A stretch of DNA of 44,630 bases from Bacteroidales bacterium UBA5429 (GTDB lineage: Bacteria; Bacteroidota; Bacteroidia; Bacteroidales; WCHB1-69), in NCBI GenBank assembly GCA_002427605.1, contig DIRT01000001.1:1728-46357 (forward strand), given 5' to 3'. This document shows, one piece after another, positions 18,221 through 27,598 of this stretch (positions are counted from its first letter, which is position 1; the number at the start of each line of letters is the position of its first letter). Under the pieces are notes generated by a model. The model made no database searches, was not told where the DNA came from, and saw only the letters and a program-made list of their open reading frames with translations. The translations under genes were made by a program, and so were the position numbers.

Positions 18221-18256
18221 CAACTAAAATTACTAAAACAACTAAAATTACTAAAA
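18221..18256 (+). repeat. Two perfect 18-bp tandem repeats touching the start codon
   Basis: CAACTAAAATTACTAAAA occurs twice without a gap, the second copy ending at the base before the ATG at 18257. It forms the whole proximal leader, is unstructured and A-rich, and lacks a Shine-Dalgarno sequence, like many Bacteroidota ribosome-binding regions. Confidence 0.9.
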
Positions 18257-19354
18257 ATGAAAACAAATATACTCCTAAAAATTAGTAAAGTCATTGTATT
18301 GATGTTATTGACCTCAATTGTTTTTGCTCAAACACCCAAACGAGTTGTTTCCTACTCAACTTTAGTACAATATCATTTTTCTGTTCCACAACAAACTGAT
18401 TTATCGACTGTTAGTGAATATGATTTGACAAAATTCTCTTCTCAGGATCAGTTTATTTCTACAGAGATTTCTTTTGCGAGAGATAATACTCCAACCGTTA
18501 CGACTATATATCACAACACGCCACGTTATTTCAACGATTATGAAAATGAAATTTACAAGTCTGTTACCTATCGTGGTGAAACCGTTTTGTACGATCATCA
18601 GTTAAATGAGATCAGTCGCGATAAGGTAGATCCGAATTTGGAGTTAGAGTACCGTTTTTCAGATGATGAGGTTGACAAATATGGGCAATTTGAGCCCGGA
18701 TTCAGATCAGATCCTAAATTATTGGCTGAATATTTTTTCCGAGAAGGAATGAATGTTCGATTATTTACATCTCCCACAAAATTGGTTGCTTTTAATGAAG
18801 AAGTAGAGATTGTTGTTGATTATGACAACTATATTTATGAAACTCGTTATTTTGATCATGGAGAATTTGTGTTTTCAAACACCAGATACTTTCAAGAGAT
18901 CAGGGGTATTATCTTCCCGATGCAAGATCTTACAATAACAGTAGATCAACTCAATGAGCAAATTCCGATGTGGAAAACAGAATTAATAAATTACGTAGAG
19001 TATTCAATTGTTGGAAGGGATGGAAAAACAATTCTTTTCTATCAAAGTGAGGAGGAATATGATCGTCCTAAAGGGCTTCAGGTCCAATATTATGAACCGA
19101 TTGAAAAAAGGTCATTAGAGCTAAGTATCTACCCCAATCCGGCAGAAAAAGTCACCAATTTACGCTTCCCATTTTACTGGGATCAAGAGATAAAGATTGA
19201 ACTGATCAATTTGATCGGATCAACCATAAAAATATATGATCATGTCATTGCAAATCAGTATAAGCTCGATGTTTCCGATCTGAAAAGCGGTACCTATATT
19301 GTAAGATGTACCCATGCAGGGGAAACTGTGAGTGGTAAACTAATTATTCCCTAA
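18257..19354 (+). CDS. Secreted protein with T9SS type A sorting domain
   Basis: 365 residues. A signal peptide (MKTNILLKISKVIVLMLLTS to IVFAQ) is followed by about 260 residues of beta-rich, acidic and aromatic sequence that I do not recognise. From about residue 287 a T9SS sorting domain begins with LSIYPNPAEKVTNLRFPF and ends KSGTYIVRCTHAGETVSGKL. The product should reach the cell surface through T9SS. It is the first gene behind a strong promoter and a structured leader and is followed after 45 bp by a secreted hydrolase on the same strand. The body has no catalytic motif that I can see. Confidence 0.85.
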   Translation: MKTNILLKISKVIVLMLLTSIVFAQTPKRVVSYSTLVQYHFSVPQQTDLSTVSEYDLTKFSSQDQFISTEISFARDNTPTVTTIYHNTPRYFNDYENEIYKSVTYRGETVLYDHQLNEISRDKVDPNLELEYRFSDDEVDKYGQFEPGFRSDPKLLAEYFFREGMNVRLFTSPTKLVAFNEEVEIVVDYDNYIYETRYFDHGEFVFSNTRYFQEIRGIIFPMQDLTITVDQLNEQIPMWKTELINYVEYSIVGRDGKTILFYQSEEEYDRPKGLQVQYYEPIEKRSLELSIYPNPAEKVTNLRFPFYWDQEIKIELINLIGSTIKIYDHVIANQYKLDVSDLKSGTYIVRCTHAGETVSGKLIIP

Positions 19355-19399
19355 TTTTGAACTAATCGTACTTGTATAACTCAATTAAAATTTATAGCT

Positions 19400-20962
19400 A
19401 TGAAAAAGATAACATTTTTACTTATTTGCATGATTTTCTCGTTTTCTTATGCACAAATTGAACCACTAACAACTCAAGATTTTGTTACTTTGGAAGAACG
19501 TGAACCCGGACATGATAGTCAAACTTTAAATATCAACGCCCAATCTATTCAAATACATAACCCAAATCAATACAGGAGACTTTATTTTCTTCACGGGTTG
19601 GGGGGCAATGCCAGTTCCTGGCAAGCAGCCAGTGATGCTTGTTGGGATGTAACATTAAATATTCCCGGATTTCCGGCAAGAAGGGTGTTGGTTAGCAGAC
19701 CGGAATATACTATGTCAACCTCAACAACATTGATGAGTGCTGCCTATGATGTAAGGCAACAAATTCAAAATCAAGCATATATAGATCAAAACCTGTATCA
19801 AGTTTCTCCTGAAATGGCATTTATAATAGCTCACAGTCAGGGAGGTTTGGTAACACGGGCTTTGGCTCATCTTGACTTGATTACTCCACCTTTCAACAAT
19901 GATATAGGCAAAGGATATGGTGGTTTTGTAACCATTTCATCACCGTTGCAAGGTGCTCAGATTTTGAATAATCGGACTCAAATTGAGCAATTTGCAAAGG
20001 AAGGATGTACCAAATTAGCGAGAGGACCCTATTTTGAAGAGGATTTGGATTTTTGGACAAACTTTTTTAATATAGGAGTAGATCCTAGTTTTATTTGCAA
20101 TTTTTTTGTGGATAATGCTTTGTCTATTTTTTTCTCAGATTATTATGAGAATATCACCAATGATTATTTTGTTGGAGCTCCCGCCATTGATCTGTTTAAT
20201 CAGGACACAAATGATTTAGCCTACTACAATATGCCCAAACTTGCTTTTACAGGTGTTGAACCCCGGGAAAATCTATTTTGGAGAACTTTTAACTGGGTAG
20301 TCAATGATGTCAATAATGCAGGCTTTTTTGGAGCCAATGATGATTGGAATTTTTACAATACAGTTGGGAAGCCACTTTATAGTAAATATTCTAATAGAGT
20401 AGCTCATTATAATAATCAAATCTCAAATTATCAAACGATGTATGCTTGTTTATTTCCTTTTCTAACACCGGGTGGGCATATGTATTTTAATGCATCAATA
20501 AAAAGATTGGTAGATAAGAAACATGCATGGCAAGAGGGTGTAGACTGGCTTACTGGCGTGAATAAGAAGTGGGAAGCTATTATTGGAGCCAGGGTAACTA
20601 CTATTGAAACAGACACTATTTATGTGTGCAAAAACTGTGTTGCTTCCACATGGGTTATTAGTTATAATATTCAAGATTGTTACAATAAAAGATGCTCGAC
20701 CATCTTACCGGGTGAGGTTAGTAATCTTGTTACTATATACAAAGAAAATGATGGGATTGTGTTAAGAGAGAGTGCAGAAAATTTACCTGGAGCTACACAT
20801 ATGCCTGTGATAGGGAATCAGATATTATTGGATAACAATGCCGGTTCATCCCATATGCAAGTTAGAAATGATGAAGGATTGAAACAATTTTTATTTAGTT
20901 TATTTGAAGGAGAAATGGGCATGTTTTTTGAAACGGCACCCATTGAAGGAAATTCAAATTGA
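19400..20962 (+). CDS. Secreted alpha/beta hydrolase (lipase/esterase-like)
   Basis: 520 residues with signal peptide MKKITFLLICMIFSFSYAQ. The alpha/beta-hydrolase fold is shown by the oxyanion segment LYFLHGLGGNASSW (HGLGG at 65-69) and the nucleophile elbow AHSQGG with Ser146, followed by GGFVTISSPLQG, typical of lipases and PGAP1-like enzymes. The acid and histidine of the triad cannot be placed with certainty; TPGGHMYFN and GATHMPVIG are candidates for the histidine. The C-terminus has no T9SS sorting domain. The likely substrate is an ester, perhaps a lipid, handled in the periplasm or outside the cell. It is probably cotranscribed with its neighbours at 18257 and 20991 (gaps 45 and 28 bp). 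Confidence 0.85.
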   Translation: MKKITFLLICMIFSFSYAQIEPLTTQDFVTLEEREPGHDSQTLNINAQSIQIHNPNQYRRLYFLHGLGGNASSWQAASDACWDVTLNIPGFPARRVLVSRPEYTMSTSTTLMSAAYDVRQQIQNQAYIDQNLYQVSPEMAFIIAHSQGGLVTRALAHLDLITPPFNNDIGKGYGGFVTISSPLQGAQILNNRTQIEQFAKEGCTKLARGPYFEEDLDFWTNFFNIGVDPSFICNFFVDNALSIFFSDYYENITNDYFVGAPAIDLFNQDTNDLAYYNMPKLAFTGVEPRENLFWRTFNWVVNDVNNAGFFGANDDWNFYNTVGKPLYSKYSNRVAHYNNQISNYQTMYACLFPFLTPGGHMYFNASIKRLVDKKHAWQEGVDWLTGVNKKWEAIIGARVTTIETDTIYVCKNCVASTWVISYNIQDCYNKRCSTILPGEVSNLVTIYKENDGIVLRESAENLPGATHMPVIGNQILLDNNAGSSHMQVRNDEGLKQFLFSLFEGEMGMFFETAPIEGNSN

Positions 20963-20990
20963 TAAAAATATTAATCAAATCTAATGCTGT

Positions 20991-22250
20991 ATGAAAAAAA
21001 GTTTACTGATTTTATTGAGTGTTACTCTTGTTTATGGTTTATGGAGTTGTGAGGATGAAGTTATTAATGCCCCTACAATACCAAAGAAAAACTTTGAGAT
21101 GGTGTGGAGAAAGCTTGTTCATTCTGACACATCTACTTATTTAACACTTCGTTATTTCTTTTCCAATAATTATGTTGTTGTCGGAGTTCCTGCACTTGAT
21201 CCGCAACGGGTACCCAATGGGGTAATGGTTCTTGACAGAGAAACGGGGCAAATGAACAGTTTCTGGACGGATCATTGGGATCAGATCAGTTCACCACCGG
21301 GTTTACGTTTATATGACTTATGGGTTGGTGGACCTATGAACGATTATATGGTTACTAATGATGGATTTAGAATATGTGGCTATTCTGTTAGTTCCGGAAA
21401 TAAGCTGTGGGACAAGCCGTATTCCCCTTTTTATGCGGGAAAGAGGATCAGTATAGTCGGGAATCATGCATATGTTCCTATAACTCCCGTGTCCCCACAT
21501 AGTCCAACCTGGTTTAAATTATCCCGCTTTGATTTAATTACGGGTGAAGAAGAGGATCTTTTTACTCTCGATGCAAAATATGATAATTATAAATTTTTTA
21601 TTTCTCCTCCTACAAGTTATATAGCGAATAACCAGGATGTTTTGTTGATAGGTCTGATTAACCATCTTAATTTTGACACATTTCATGGAATAGTATGGAC
21701 CTATTGTTACAATCTTACTCAAAGGAAAATGCAGTGGATCAGAAAGGATTTCACGGAAGATATTGAGCAGGCTTTGGTGATACCTACTGTAGTTCAGGAC
21801 CGAATTGTAGTACATTTAATGAGGGGTGTAGCTTGTTTGGATGTAGAAACAGGAGCAACTCATTGGATTAAGGATAAAATCAGAATTTCTTTAAACTTAA
21901 CCGATGTTTTGTGTGAAGATGGTCGTGTTTACTGTAAGACAGATGATGGTATTGTCTATTGTTGGGATCTATTAACCGGGACAGAATTATGGAAACAAGA
22001 CAAGTATAATTTTCACTCTAATGAAAGGTCAAACTTTCAAATTTATCAGGATAAACTTCTTTTCAATGCATACTATGAGGGAAGAAATCACTTGATTTGT
22101 TTATCCACAAGTACCGGAAAAGTGATGTGGATAGATAATGAAGTATTGCGAAATCCTATGGGACGGATACTTATTGATAAACAAAAAGGATATCTATACG
22201 GAAGTGATTTTCCCGATATATTCTGTATAGATTTAAATCAGTCTAACTAA
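20991..22250 (+). CDS. PQQ-like beta-propeller lipoprotein
   Basis: 419 residues. The N-terminus (MKKSLLILLSVTLVYGLWSC) is a lipoprotein signal with a relaxed lipobox. The rest contains repeated propeller strands of the PQQ-like/outer-membrane-assembly type: GVMVLDRETGQMNSFW, VSSGNKLWDKPY, VACLDVETGATHWI, VYCWDLLTGTELWKQD and LICLSTSTGKVMWI. The repeats have the AxDxxTGxxxW pattern but no evidence of a bound PQQ cofactor. It is probably a scaffold or binding protein at the envelope. It ends the three-gene exported-protein group and is followed by a bidirectional terminator. Confidence 0.85.
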   Translation: MKKSLLILLSVTLVYGLWSCEDEVINAPTIPKKNFEMVWRKLVHSDTSTYLTLRYFFSNNYVVVGVPALDPQRVPNGVMVLDRETGQMNSFWTDHWDQISSPPGLRLYDLWVGGPMNDYMVTNDGFRICGYSVSSGNKLWDKPYSPFYAGKRISIVGNHAYVPITPVSPHSPTWFKLSRFDLITGEEEDLFTLDAKYDNYKFFISPPTSYIANNQDVLLIGLINHLNFDTFHGIVWTYCYNLTQRKMQWIRKDFTEDIEQALVIPTVVQDRIVVHLMRGVACLDVETGATHWIKDKIRISLNLTDVLCEDGRVYCKTDDGIVYCWDLLTGTELWKQDKYNFHSNERSNFQIYQDKLLFNAYYEGRNHLICLSTSTGKVMWIDNEVLRNPMGRILIDKQKGYLYGSDFPDIFCIDLNQSN

Positions 22251-22254
22251 TACA

Positions 22255-22288
22255 AAAAAGGGCCGGTTTTTAATGACCAGCCCTTTTT
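22255..22288. terminator. Bidirectional rho-independent terminator
   Basis: AAAAAGGGC pairs with GCCCTTTTT (9 bp); after one mismatch GGT pairs with ACC, around an 8-base loop. A-tracts and T-tracts flank it on both sides. It lies between the convergent ends of the PQQ-like gene and manC and suits both. Confidence 0.85.
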
Positions 22289-22294
22289 CCTTTT

Positions 22295-23389
22295 CTAAAC
22301 AAACTTATCTCCAAAATCAAACTTAACATCAGTAACAAATTGTTTGATCTGTTGTTCGTTATCTTTTTTACAAATTAATAATACCTGGTCTGTATCTACA
22401 ATGATATAGTCCTCAAGTCCTTGAATGACAGCAACTTTATCATCAGGTAGATTGATGACACAATTAGAAGTTGAATAAGTTTTAACCTTATTTCCAACGA
22501 TTGCATTATTCTCTTTATCTTTAGCTCTTATTTGATGAAGTGCACCCCAGGTTCCTAAATCGGACCATCCAAATTCAGCAGAAATCACATGAACATTTGT
22601 TGCTTTCTCCATGATACCATAGTCTATGGAGATATTTTTACAAATCTGATAAATTCTGGATATAAATTCTGCTTCTCCTTCTCTGTTGTATAAACCCTCT
22701 CCTTGTTTAAAAAGGTGATCTACTTCAGGAAGATAAGATTCAAAGGCTTCTTGAATTGAATTGAGAGACCACATGAAGATCCCGGAATTCCATAAGAAAT
22801 CACCACTTTCTAAGAATTGGATTGCAAATTCAAGAGATGGTTTTTCTGTAAATGTTTTCACGGGATATATAGAAGTACCTGGTGAGTATTCCTTATCTTC
22901 ATCAAATTGGATATATCCGAATCCGGTATTTGGAAAAGTAGGGTGTATCCCGATGGTTAATAACCAATTATTTTTAGATACCGCATCTAATCCTGTTGAA
23001 ATAGATTGCTGAAAAGTTTTTTCATCCAGAATGATGTGGTCAGAAGGAGCAACAACAATAACTGCATCTTTATTTTTTTCTCTGATTTTATAATTTGCGT
23101 ATGCAATACAAGGTGCAGTATTTCGTCGTGCGGGTTCCAGAATCAATTGTTCTTCCTTAATGTTTGGAATTTGTTCGAGGACTAAATCCCTATATTGTGA
23201 ATTAGTAACGATATAGATGTTTTCATGGAGACAAAATTGAGCAAAACGATCAAATGTTTTTTGTATTAATGTTTTCCCATCTCCTAAAATATCTATAAAT
23301 TGTTTTGGAGTTTCCATTCGACTCATGGGCCAAAAACGAACACCTATCCCTCCGGCCATGATAACACAGTAGTAGTTTTTATTTATCAT
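22295..23389 (-). CDS. manC: Mannose-1-phosphate guanylyltransferase
   Basis: About 364 residues from the ATG at 23389 (MINKNYYCVIMAGG); a TTG two codons further upstream is less likely. The enzyme makes GDP-mannose from GTP and mannose-1-phosphate. Visible features are the nucleotide-binding VIMAGGIGVRFWPMSR, the TPKQF block, ILEPARRNTAPCIAYA, VVAPSDHII, the sugar-binding FTEKPS segment, LWNSGIFMWS and SAEFGWSDLGTWGAL. It is the short, single-domain form without the C-terminal isomerase domain. GDP-mannose would feed surface polysaccharide or fucose synthesis. It lies 51 bp downstream of rodA on the same strand. Confidence 0.94.
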   Translation of the reverse strand: MINKNYYCVIMAGGIGVRFWPMSRMETPKQFIDILGDGKTLIQKTFDRFAQFCLHENIYIVTNSQYRDLVLEQIPNIKEEQLILEPARRNTAPCIAYANYKIREKNKDAVIVVAPSDHIILDEKTFQQSISTGLDAVSKNNWLLTIGIHPTFPNTGFGYIQFDEDKEYSPGTSIYPVKTFTEKPSLEFAIQFLESGDFLWNSGIFMWSLNSIQEAFESYLPEVDHLFKQGEGLYNREGEAEFISRIYQICKNISIDYGIMEKATNVHVISAEFGWSDLGTWGALHQIRAKDKENNAIVGNKVKTYSTSNCVINLPDDKVAVIQGLEDYIIVDTDQVLLICKKDNEQQIKQFVTDVKFDFGDKFV

Positions 23390-23446
23390 AATCAATATAT
23401 TTTGTTATATAACTTCATTAACTATTATATTATTTCAAAAAAAAGA

Positions 23447-24694
23447 TTAATTTTCGTTAAGTTTTACAAAAATAAATAAAAGAATTGTAAAAGCCCAAAG
23501 AGATGATCCTCCGTAACTGATAAACGGTAAAGGGATTCCGATAATGGGAAGAAGTCCTATAGTCATCCCGATATTTATAAAAAAGTGGAAGAAAATCACT
23601 CCGGCTAAACCATATCCATAACACCGGACAAATTGATTTCTATTTTTCTCGGACAGTACAATAATTCGTATAATCATCAGTGTGTACAGAGAAATCACAA
23701 TAAAACTCCCAACAAAACCCCATTCTTCACCAATTGCACAGAAAATAAAATCCGTACTTTGTTCAGGAACATAATCGAGTTTAGTTTGAGTTCCATTGAG
23801 GTAACCTTTTCCCCAAAAACCTCCGGAACCAATGGCTATTTTTGATTGATTACTATTAAAGTCTGCACCAAGTGGATCTTTAACTTTACCCAATAAAGTA
23901 TCAATTCTCATTCTTTGGTGATCCTGTAGGACATGTTGGTATCCAATATTAGTAAAAAGCACAAAAAGTACACCTATAACATACAAGACAATATCTCTTT
24001 TTATCAAGGTACTGTTCCTTCTGTGAAGAAATAGAAATAATGCCAATAGGTTAGTTAGAATAATGATTGAATAAATTTCATTTTTGAATAGCGTAAAAAT
24101 GGTAATAGCAACAGCAAAGATACCAATTAGTAAGATCCATCCGGTTAATCCTTCTCTGTAAAAGAGGATAACAAAAGAGAGGAAAACTAAAGCTGATCCG
24201 GTATCTTTTTGGGCAAGTATAATTAATATTGGGATAAGAATGAATAAAAATGCGTTAACCCACAAGAGTTTTTTTTCTTTATTGGTTTTTCCTTCATTAA
24301 AAAACTTAGCTAAGGCTAATGCTGTAGTAAATTTGGCAAATTCAGTCGGTTGTATACTAAAATTGCCTATTTTTATCCAGGCCAGTGCTCCATTAATTTC
24401 AGTTCCGACAAAAAACACCAAAATCATTAATAGCAGGGAAGCAATATAGATATGAGTGGAATAATGAATCCATAATCGGGAATCTATCAATAGGATAATC
24501 ATAGCCAAGAGTATAGATGTCCCAATAAAGATCAACTGTTTGGTGTACAGATTAGAGAATGAAAAAAAGGACTCATCTACAAATTGATTTTTAGATGAAG
24601 AGTAAATAGTAAACCATCCCAAAGTTACCAGTATGATATAGTATACAACGAGTTGCACATCAATCTTAAATGAGGTTTTCGTTCTTTGGTTCAT
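23447..24694 (-). CDS. rodA: Rod-shape SEDS glycan polymerase RodA
   Basis: 415 residues with about ten transmembrane helices. SEDS family marks are QPTEFAKFTTALALAKFF, LAQKDTGSALVFLSF (with the catalytic-type aspartate), PEQSTDFIFCAIGEEWGF and GIPLPFISYGGSSL near the C-terminus. With PBP2 it polymerises and crosslinks peptidoglycan for cell elongation. Its ATG overlaps the last base of the mrdA stop (TAATG), so the two partners are translationally coupled. Confidence 0.95.
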   Translation of the reverse strand: MNQRTKTSFKIDVQLVVYYIILVTLGWFTIYSSSKNQFVDESFFSFSNLYTKQLIFIGTSILLAMIILLIDSRLWIHYSTHIYIASLLLMILVFFVGTEINGALAWIKIGNFSIQPTEFAKFTTALALAKFFNEGKTNKEKKLLWVNAFLFILIPILIILAQKDTGSALVFLSFVILFYREGLTGWILLIGIFAVAITIFTLFKNEIYSIIILTNLLALFLFLHRRNSTLIKRDIVLYVIGVLFVLFTNIGYQHVLQDHQRMRIDTLLGKVKDPLGADFNSNQSKIAIGSGGFWGKGYLNGTQTKLDYVPEQSTDFIFCAIGEEWGFVGSFIVISLYTLMIIRIIVLSEKNRNQFVRCYGYGLAGVIFFHFFINIGMTIGLLPIIGIPLPFISYGGSSLWAFTILLFIFVKLNEN

Positions 24695-26496
24695 TATTGA
24701 AACTCTTTAATTCTTTTTTCTAAATCTTTTCGTTTAACTTCTCTATTGATATAAAACTCTGTAATCAAACTTGCGATTGGGGCAGCCACAGTGGATCCAT
24801 ACCCACCGTTTTCCACTAACACAAAAACGGCAATTTTGGGAGATTCTTTAGGTGCGATACTTACAAAAACGGAATGGTCTCTTCCGTGGGGATTTTGAGC
24901 TGTTCCTGTTTTTCCAATAATTCGGATTCCGTCAATTTTTGCCGAACGGGCGGTTCCTCCAATAACAGCCATATCCATTCCTTCAATAATAGCATCAAAA
25001 TATTCAGGTTTGATTCCTGTTTCATAGCGTTTTTGAAATCTTGTATTAGGAGAATTCTTGGATCCAATAGCTTTTATGACGTGAGGTTTATAATAAAATC
25101 CCTTATTTGCAATAATAGCCATGAAGTTAGCCATTTGGAGAGGCGTTACAGAAGCTTCGCCTTGTCCAATTCCCATAGATACAACGGTATTTCCATTCCA
25201 AGCTCTGTTGTATTTTTTATCAAAATAGGTGGTATCAGGGATAAATCCTTTTAATTCATAGGGGAGGTCGGAATCAAACTTTACTCCAAAACCTAACCTA
25301 TTGACATGCTGTTCCCAGGCGGCATAGGCCTTTTGGATAGTAGGATATTTTGAACGATTTGATAAAATATTATAAAAAGCCTTACAGAAATAGGTGTTAC
25401 AAGATATTTGAATGGCATTATACAGATTGGTACTTCCGGCATGGTGACATTTTATAGTATGTGATCCCATTCTGTATCCTCCGGGACAGGGATAAATGGT
25501 TGTAGAAGTGACAATTCCTTCTTGTAAAGCGATCAATCCATTAGCAAGTTTAAAAGTAGAACCCGGGGGATAGCGAGCCATTAATGCACGATTAAAAAGA
25601 GGGAAGTTAACCTCATCGGAAGATAAAATCCCATAATTTTTGGATCTTACGTTTCCTACTAATAGATTAGGGTCGTAAGAGGGCATGGAAACAATACACA
25701 AGATTTCTCCGGTTTCAGGTTCTATAGCCACAATACTTCCTCTCTTGTTGTGCATTAATTCTTCACCATATTTTTGAAGTTCCAGGTCCAGGGTACTCCA
25801 AAGAGATACTCCTTGTATAGGTGTAACATCTTCAGATCCATCTTTATAACTACCTCGCTCTCTATTATGAACATCAACTAAAACAACACGGATTCCTTTG
25901 GTTCCGCGTAATTCATTTTCATATGCTTTTTCGATTCCACTTAATCCGATATAATCACCCATTTGGTAGTATGGATCTTTTTCAATCTGTTCCCGGCTTA
26001 CTTCACCAACATATCCCAAAATGTGGGCAGCAATAGGATGAGGGTAATGTCTTAAAGTACGATTTTGAACAAAGAAACCCGGAAAGCGGTGCAATTTTTC
26101 TTGCAAGTACCCGTAGTCCTCTTTTGACATTTGTTGTGCAACCAGGGAGGGTAACATTTTAGACCAACGCATTGCTTTTTCTATTCGCTTCATTAGTTCT
26201 TTTTTATCGATATTTAAAACTCTGCAAAGCTCTAATGTATCAAAAGCACGAAGCTCATTAGGAACTACCATCAAGTCGTATGCCGCATCGTTGTATACTA
26301 ACAAAGAGTCATTGCGGTCATAGATCAAACCTCTGGCAGGGTGTTCAATGATTTTACGTAATGCATTACGGTCGGCAGATTGTCGGAATGAATCATCAAT
26401 TACTTGCAAATAAAAAAGACGGAATGCAAGCACTATAAAAGTGACTAAAACGATTCCAATGATGGTGTATTGTCTTTTTTGAAGTAATTGACTCAT
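24694..26496 (-). CDS. mrdA: Penicillin-binding protein 2 (transpeptidase)
   Basis: 600 residues. An N-terminal membrane anchor (YTIIGIVLVTFIVLAFRLFY) is followed by the PBP dimerisation domain (RGLIYDRND...) and the transpeptidase domain with all three active-site motifs: SxxK at PPGSTFK (Ser313), SxN at ISCNTY (Ser365) and KTGTAQ (Lys529). It crosslinks peptidoglycan during elongation together with RodA, encoded directly downstream. Its ATG abuts the stop codon of the polyprenyl synthase upstream, so the three genes look like one operon. Confidence 0.95.
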   Translation of the reverse strand: MSQLLQKRQYTIIGIVLVTFIVLAFRLFYLQVIDDSFRQSADRNALRKIIEHPARGLIYDRNDSLLVYNDAAYDLMVVPNELRAFDTLELCRVLNIDKKELMKRIEKAMRWSKMLPSLVAQQMSKEDYGYLQEKLHRFPGFFVQNRTLRHYPHPIAAHILGYVGEVSREQIEKDPYYQMGDYIGLSGIEKAYENELRGTKGIRVVLVDVHNRERGSYKDGSEDVTPIQGVSLWSTLDLELQKYGEELMHNKRGSIVAIEPETGEILCIVSMPSYDPNLLVGNVRSKNYGILSSDEVNFPLFNRALMARYPPGSTFKLANGLIALQEGIVTSTTIYPCPGGYRMGSHTIKCHHAGSTNLYNAIQISCNTYFCKAFYNILSNRSKYPTIQKAYAAWEQHVNRLGFGVKFDSDLPYELKGFIPDTTYFDKKYNRAWNGNTVVSMGIGQGEASVTPLQMANFMAIIANKGFYYKPHVIKAIGSKNSPNTRFQKRYETGIKPEYFDAIIEGMDMAVIGGTARSAKIDGIRIIGKTGTAQNPHGRDHSVFVSIAPKESPKIAVFVLVENGGYGSTVAAPIASLITEFYINREVKRKDLEKRIKEFQ

Positions 26497-27456
26497 CTAT
26501 TTGTTGCGTTTGGCTAACTCATTGGCAAAATGAATTAAAAGCTCCTTTTTGTCTGCTTCAACAGTTAAATTATTTACACATTCTGTGGCTTTAGATATAT
26601 ACTGCTCTATTACTGCTTCAGTGTGTTGTAAAATATTGAGTTGATCAAAGATGGTTTTTACAGCATTAAATTTTAGGGTATCATCTTGATCAGAGCTACT
26701 GAACCATCTTATTAACTCTTCTTTTTGATTATCATTTGCTTTTTCAAGAGCTAACAAATAGAGATAGGTTTTTTTATTAGATCTGATGTCACCTCCGAGT
26801 TGTTTTCCAAACATTTGTTCATTGGCATAAACATCAAAAAGATCATCTTTAAGCTGGAATGTAATTCCTAAATTAATACCATACTGATAAATATTTTCCA
26901 GATTTGCAGGAGAGGCGTCAGAGATGAGTGCACCTGCTTTTAAACAACCGGCTAATAATACGGCAGTTTTTTTTCTGATCATTCCAATATATTGGTTAAT
27001 AGTAACATGAGTGTTGGTTTCAAAATCAAGATCTAATTGTTGTCCTTCACAAATCTCTAAGGAAGTTTGTCCAAGCAGCTCAATGAGTTCTATTAAAACA
27101 TCATGACTTACAGGCGTTTTAAGGAGCTCCAACATAGCCATATTGGCTAAAGCATCTCCGGAAAGTATGGCAATATTGGTATTCCATTTTTTAAAAACAG
27201 TCTCTTGTCCGCGTCTCATGGATGCATTATCCATGATATCATCGTGAATAAGAGTGAAGTTATGAAGCATTTCAAAAGCGGCTGCAGGGTTGATGGCTGC
27301 AGATAGATCTCCTCCAAAAACAGTAGTACCCAATTGAACTAATTGAGGTCTGATTCTTTTTCCTCCCTGATTTAAAATATATTCAATAGGCTCATATAAA
27401 TTATGGGGAGTCCTGGATTCAGTTAGTGACTTAAAGTATTGTTCAATATGTTGCAT
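26497..27456 (-). CDS. Polyprenyl diphosphate synthase family protein
   Basis: 319 residues. Both aspartate-rich motifs of trans-prenyltransferases are present: DDIMD at 72-76 in the FTLIHDDIMDNASMRRGQ block, and DDLFD in the FQLKDDLFDVY block, plus GGKRIRP near residue 31 and GQQLDLDFE. It condenses isopentenyl diphosphate onto allylic diphosphates. Chain length cannot be read reliably; a product for menaquinone or a C15-C20 precursor is possible. It is the first gene of the synthase-mrdA-rodA-manC run, transcribed from the -7 element at 27478-27485. Confidence 0.92.
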   Translation of the reverse strand: MQHIEQYFKSLTESRTPHNLYEPIEYILNQGGKRIRPQLVQLGTTVFGGDLSAAINPAAAFEMLHNFTLIHDDIMDNASMRRGQETVFKKWNTNIAILSGDALANMAMLELLKTPVSHDVLIELIELLGQTSLEICEGQQLDLDFETNTHVTINQYIGMIRKKTAVLLAGCLKAGALISDASPANLENIYQYGINLGITFQLKDDLFDVYANEQMFGKQLGGDIRSNKKTYLYLLALEKANDNQKEELIRWFSSSDQDDTLKFNAVKTIFDQLNILQHTEAVIEQYISKATECVNNLTVEADKKELLIHFANELAKRNK

Positions 27457-27477
27457 AATAAAAAATTAAATTAACTG

Positions 27478-27485
27478 CAAAGATA
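27478..27485 (-). promoter_or_regulatory. -7 element (TATCTTTG) of the polyprenyl synthase-mrdA-rodA operon
   Basis: The minus strand reads TATCTTTGCAG, 21 bases before the ATG at 27456. The spacer to 27599 carries a divergent plus-strand element as well. Confidence 0.5.
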
Positions 27486-27523
27486 CAAAAAACGAACTAC
27501 AAAATTATATGAAAGAAATGTTG

Positions 27524-27531
27524 TATTTTTG
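27524..27531 (+). promoter_or_regulatory. -7 element (TATTTTTG) of the 27599 gene
   Basis: A TAnnTTTG match 67 bases before the ATG at 27599, divergent from the one at 27478-27485. No clear -33 partner. Confidence 0.4.
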
Positions 27532-27598
27532 AAAGTTGAAATGGAATCAACAGAATCTTGTCAATAACACTTCTATTTAACAAGTTTTTTTAAAAATT

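Noticed and set aside
20991..22250. PQQ-dependent dehydrogenase
   Set aside because: Only the propeller repeat pattern is present; there are no cofactor or calcium ligands that I can identify and the protein is a lipoprotein of only 419 residues.
22295..23395. TTG at 23395 as manC start
   Set aside because: An ATG two codons downstream (23389) precedes the conserved nucleotide-binding strand; similar upstream TTG codons at 11874, 37208 and 40335 were rejected for the same reason.
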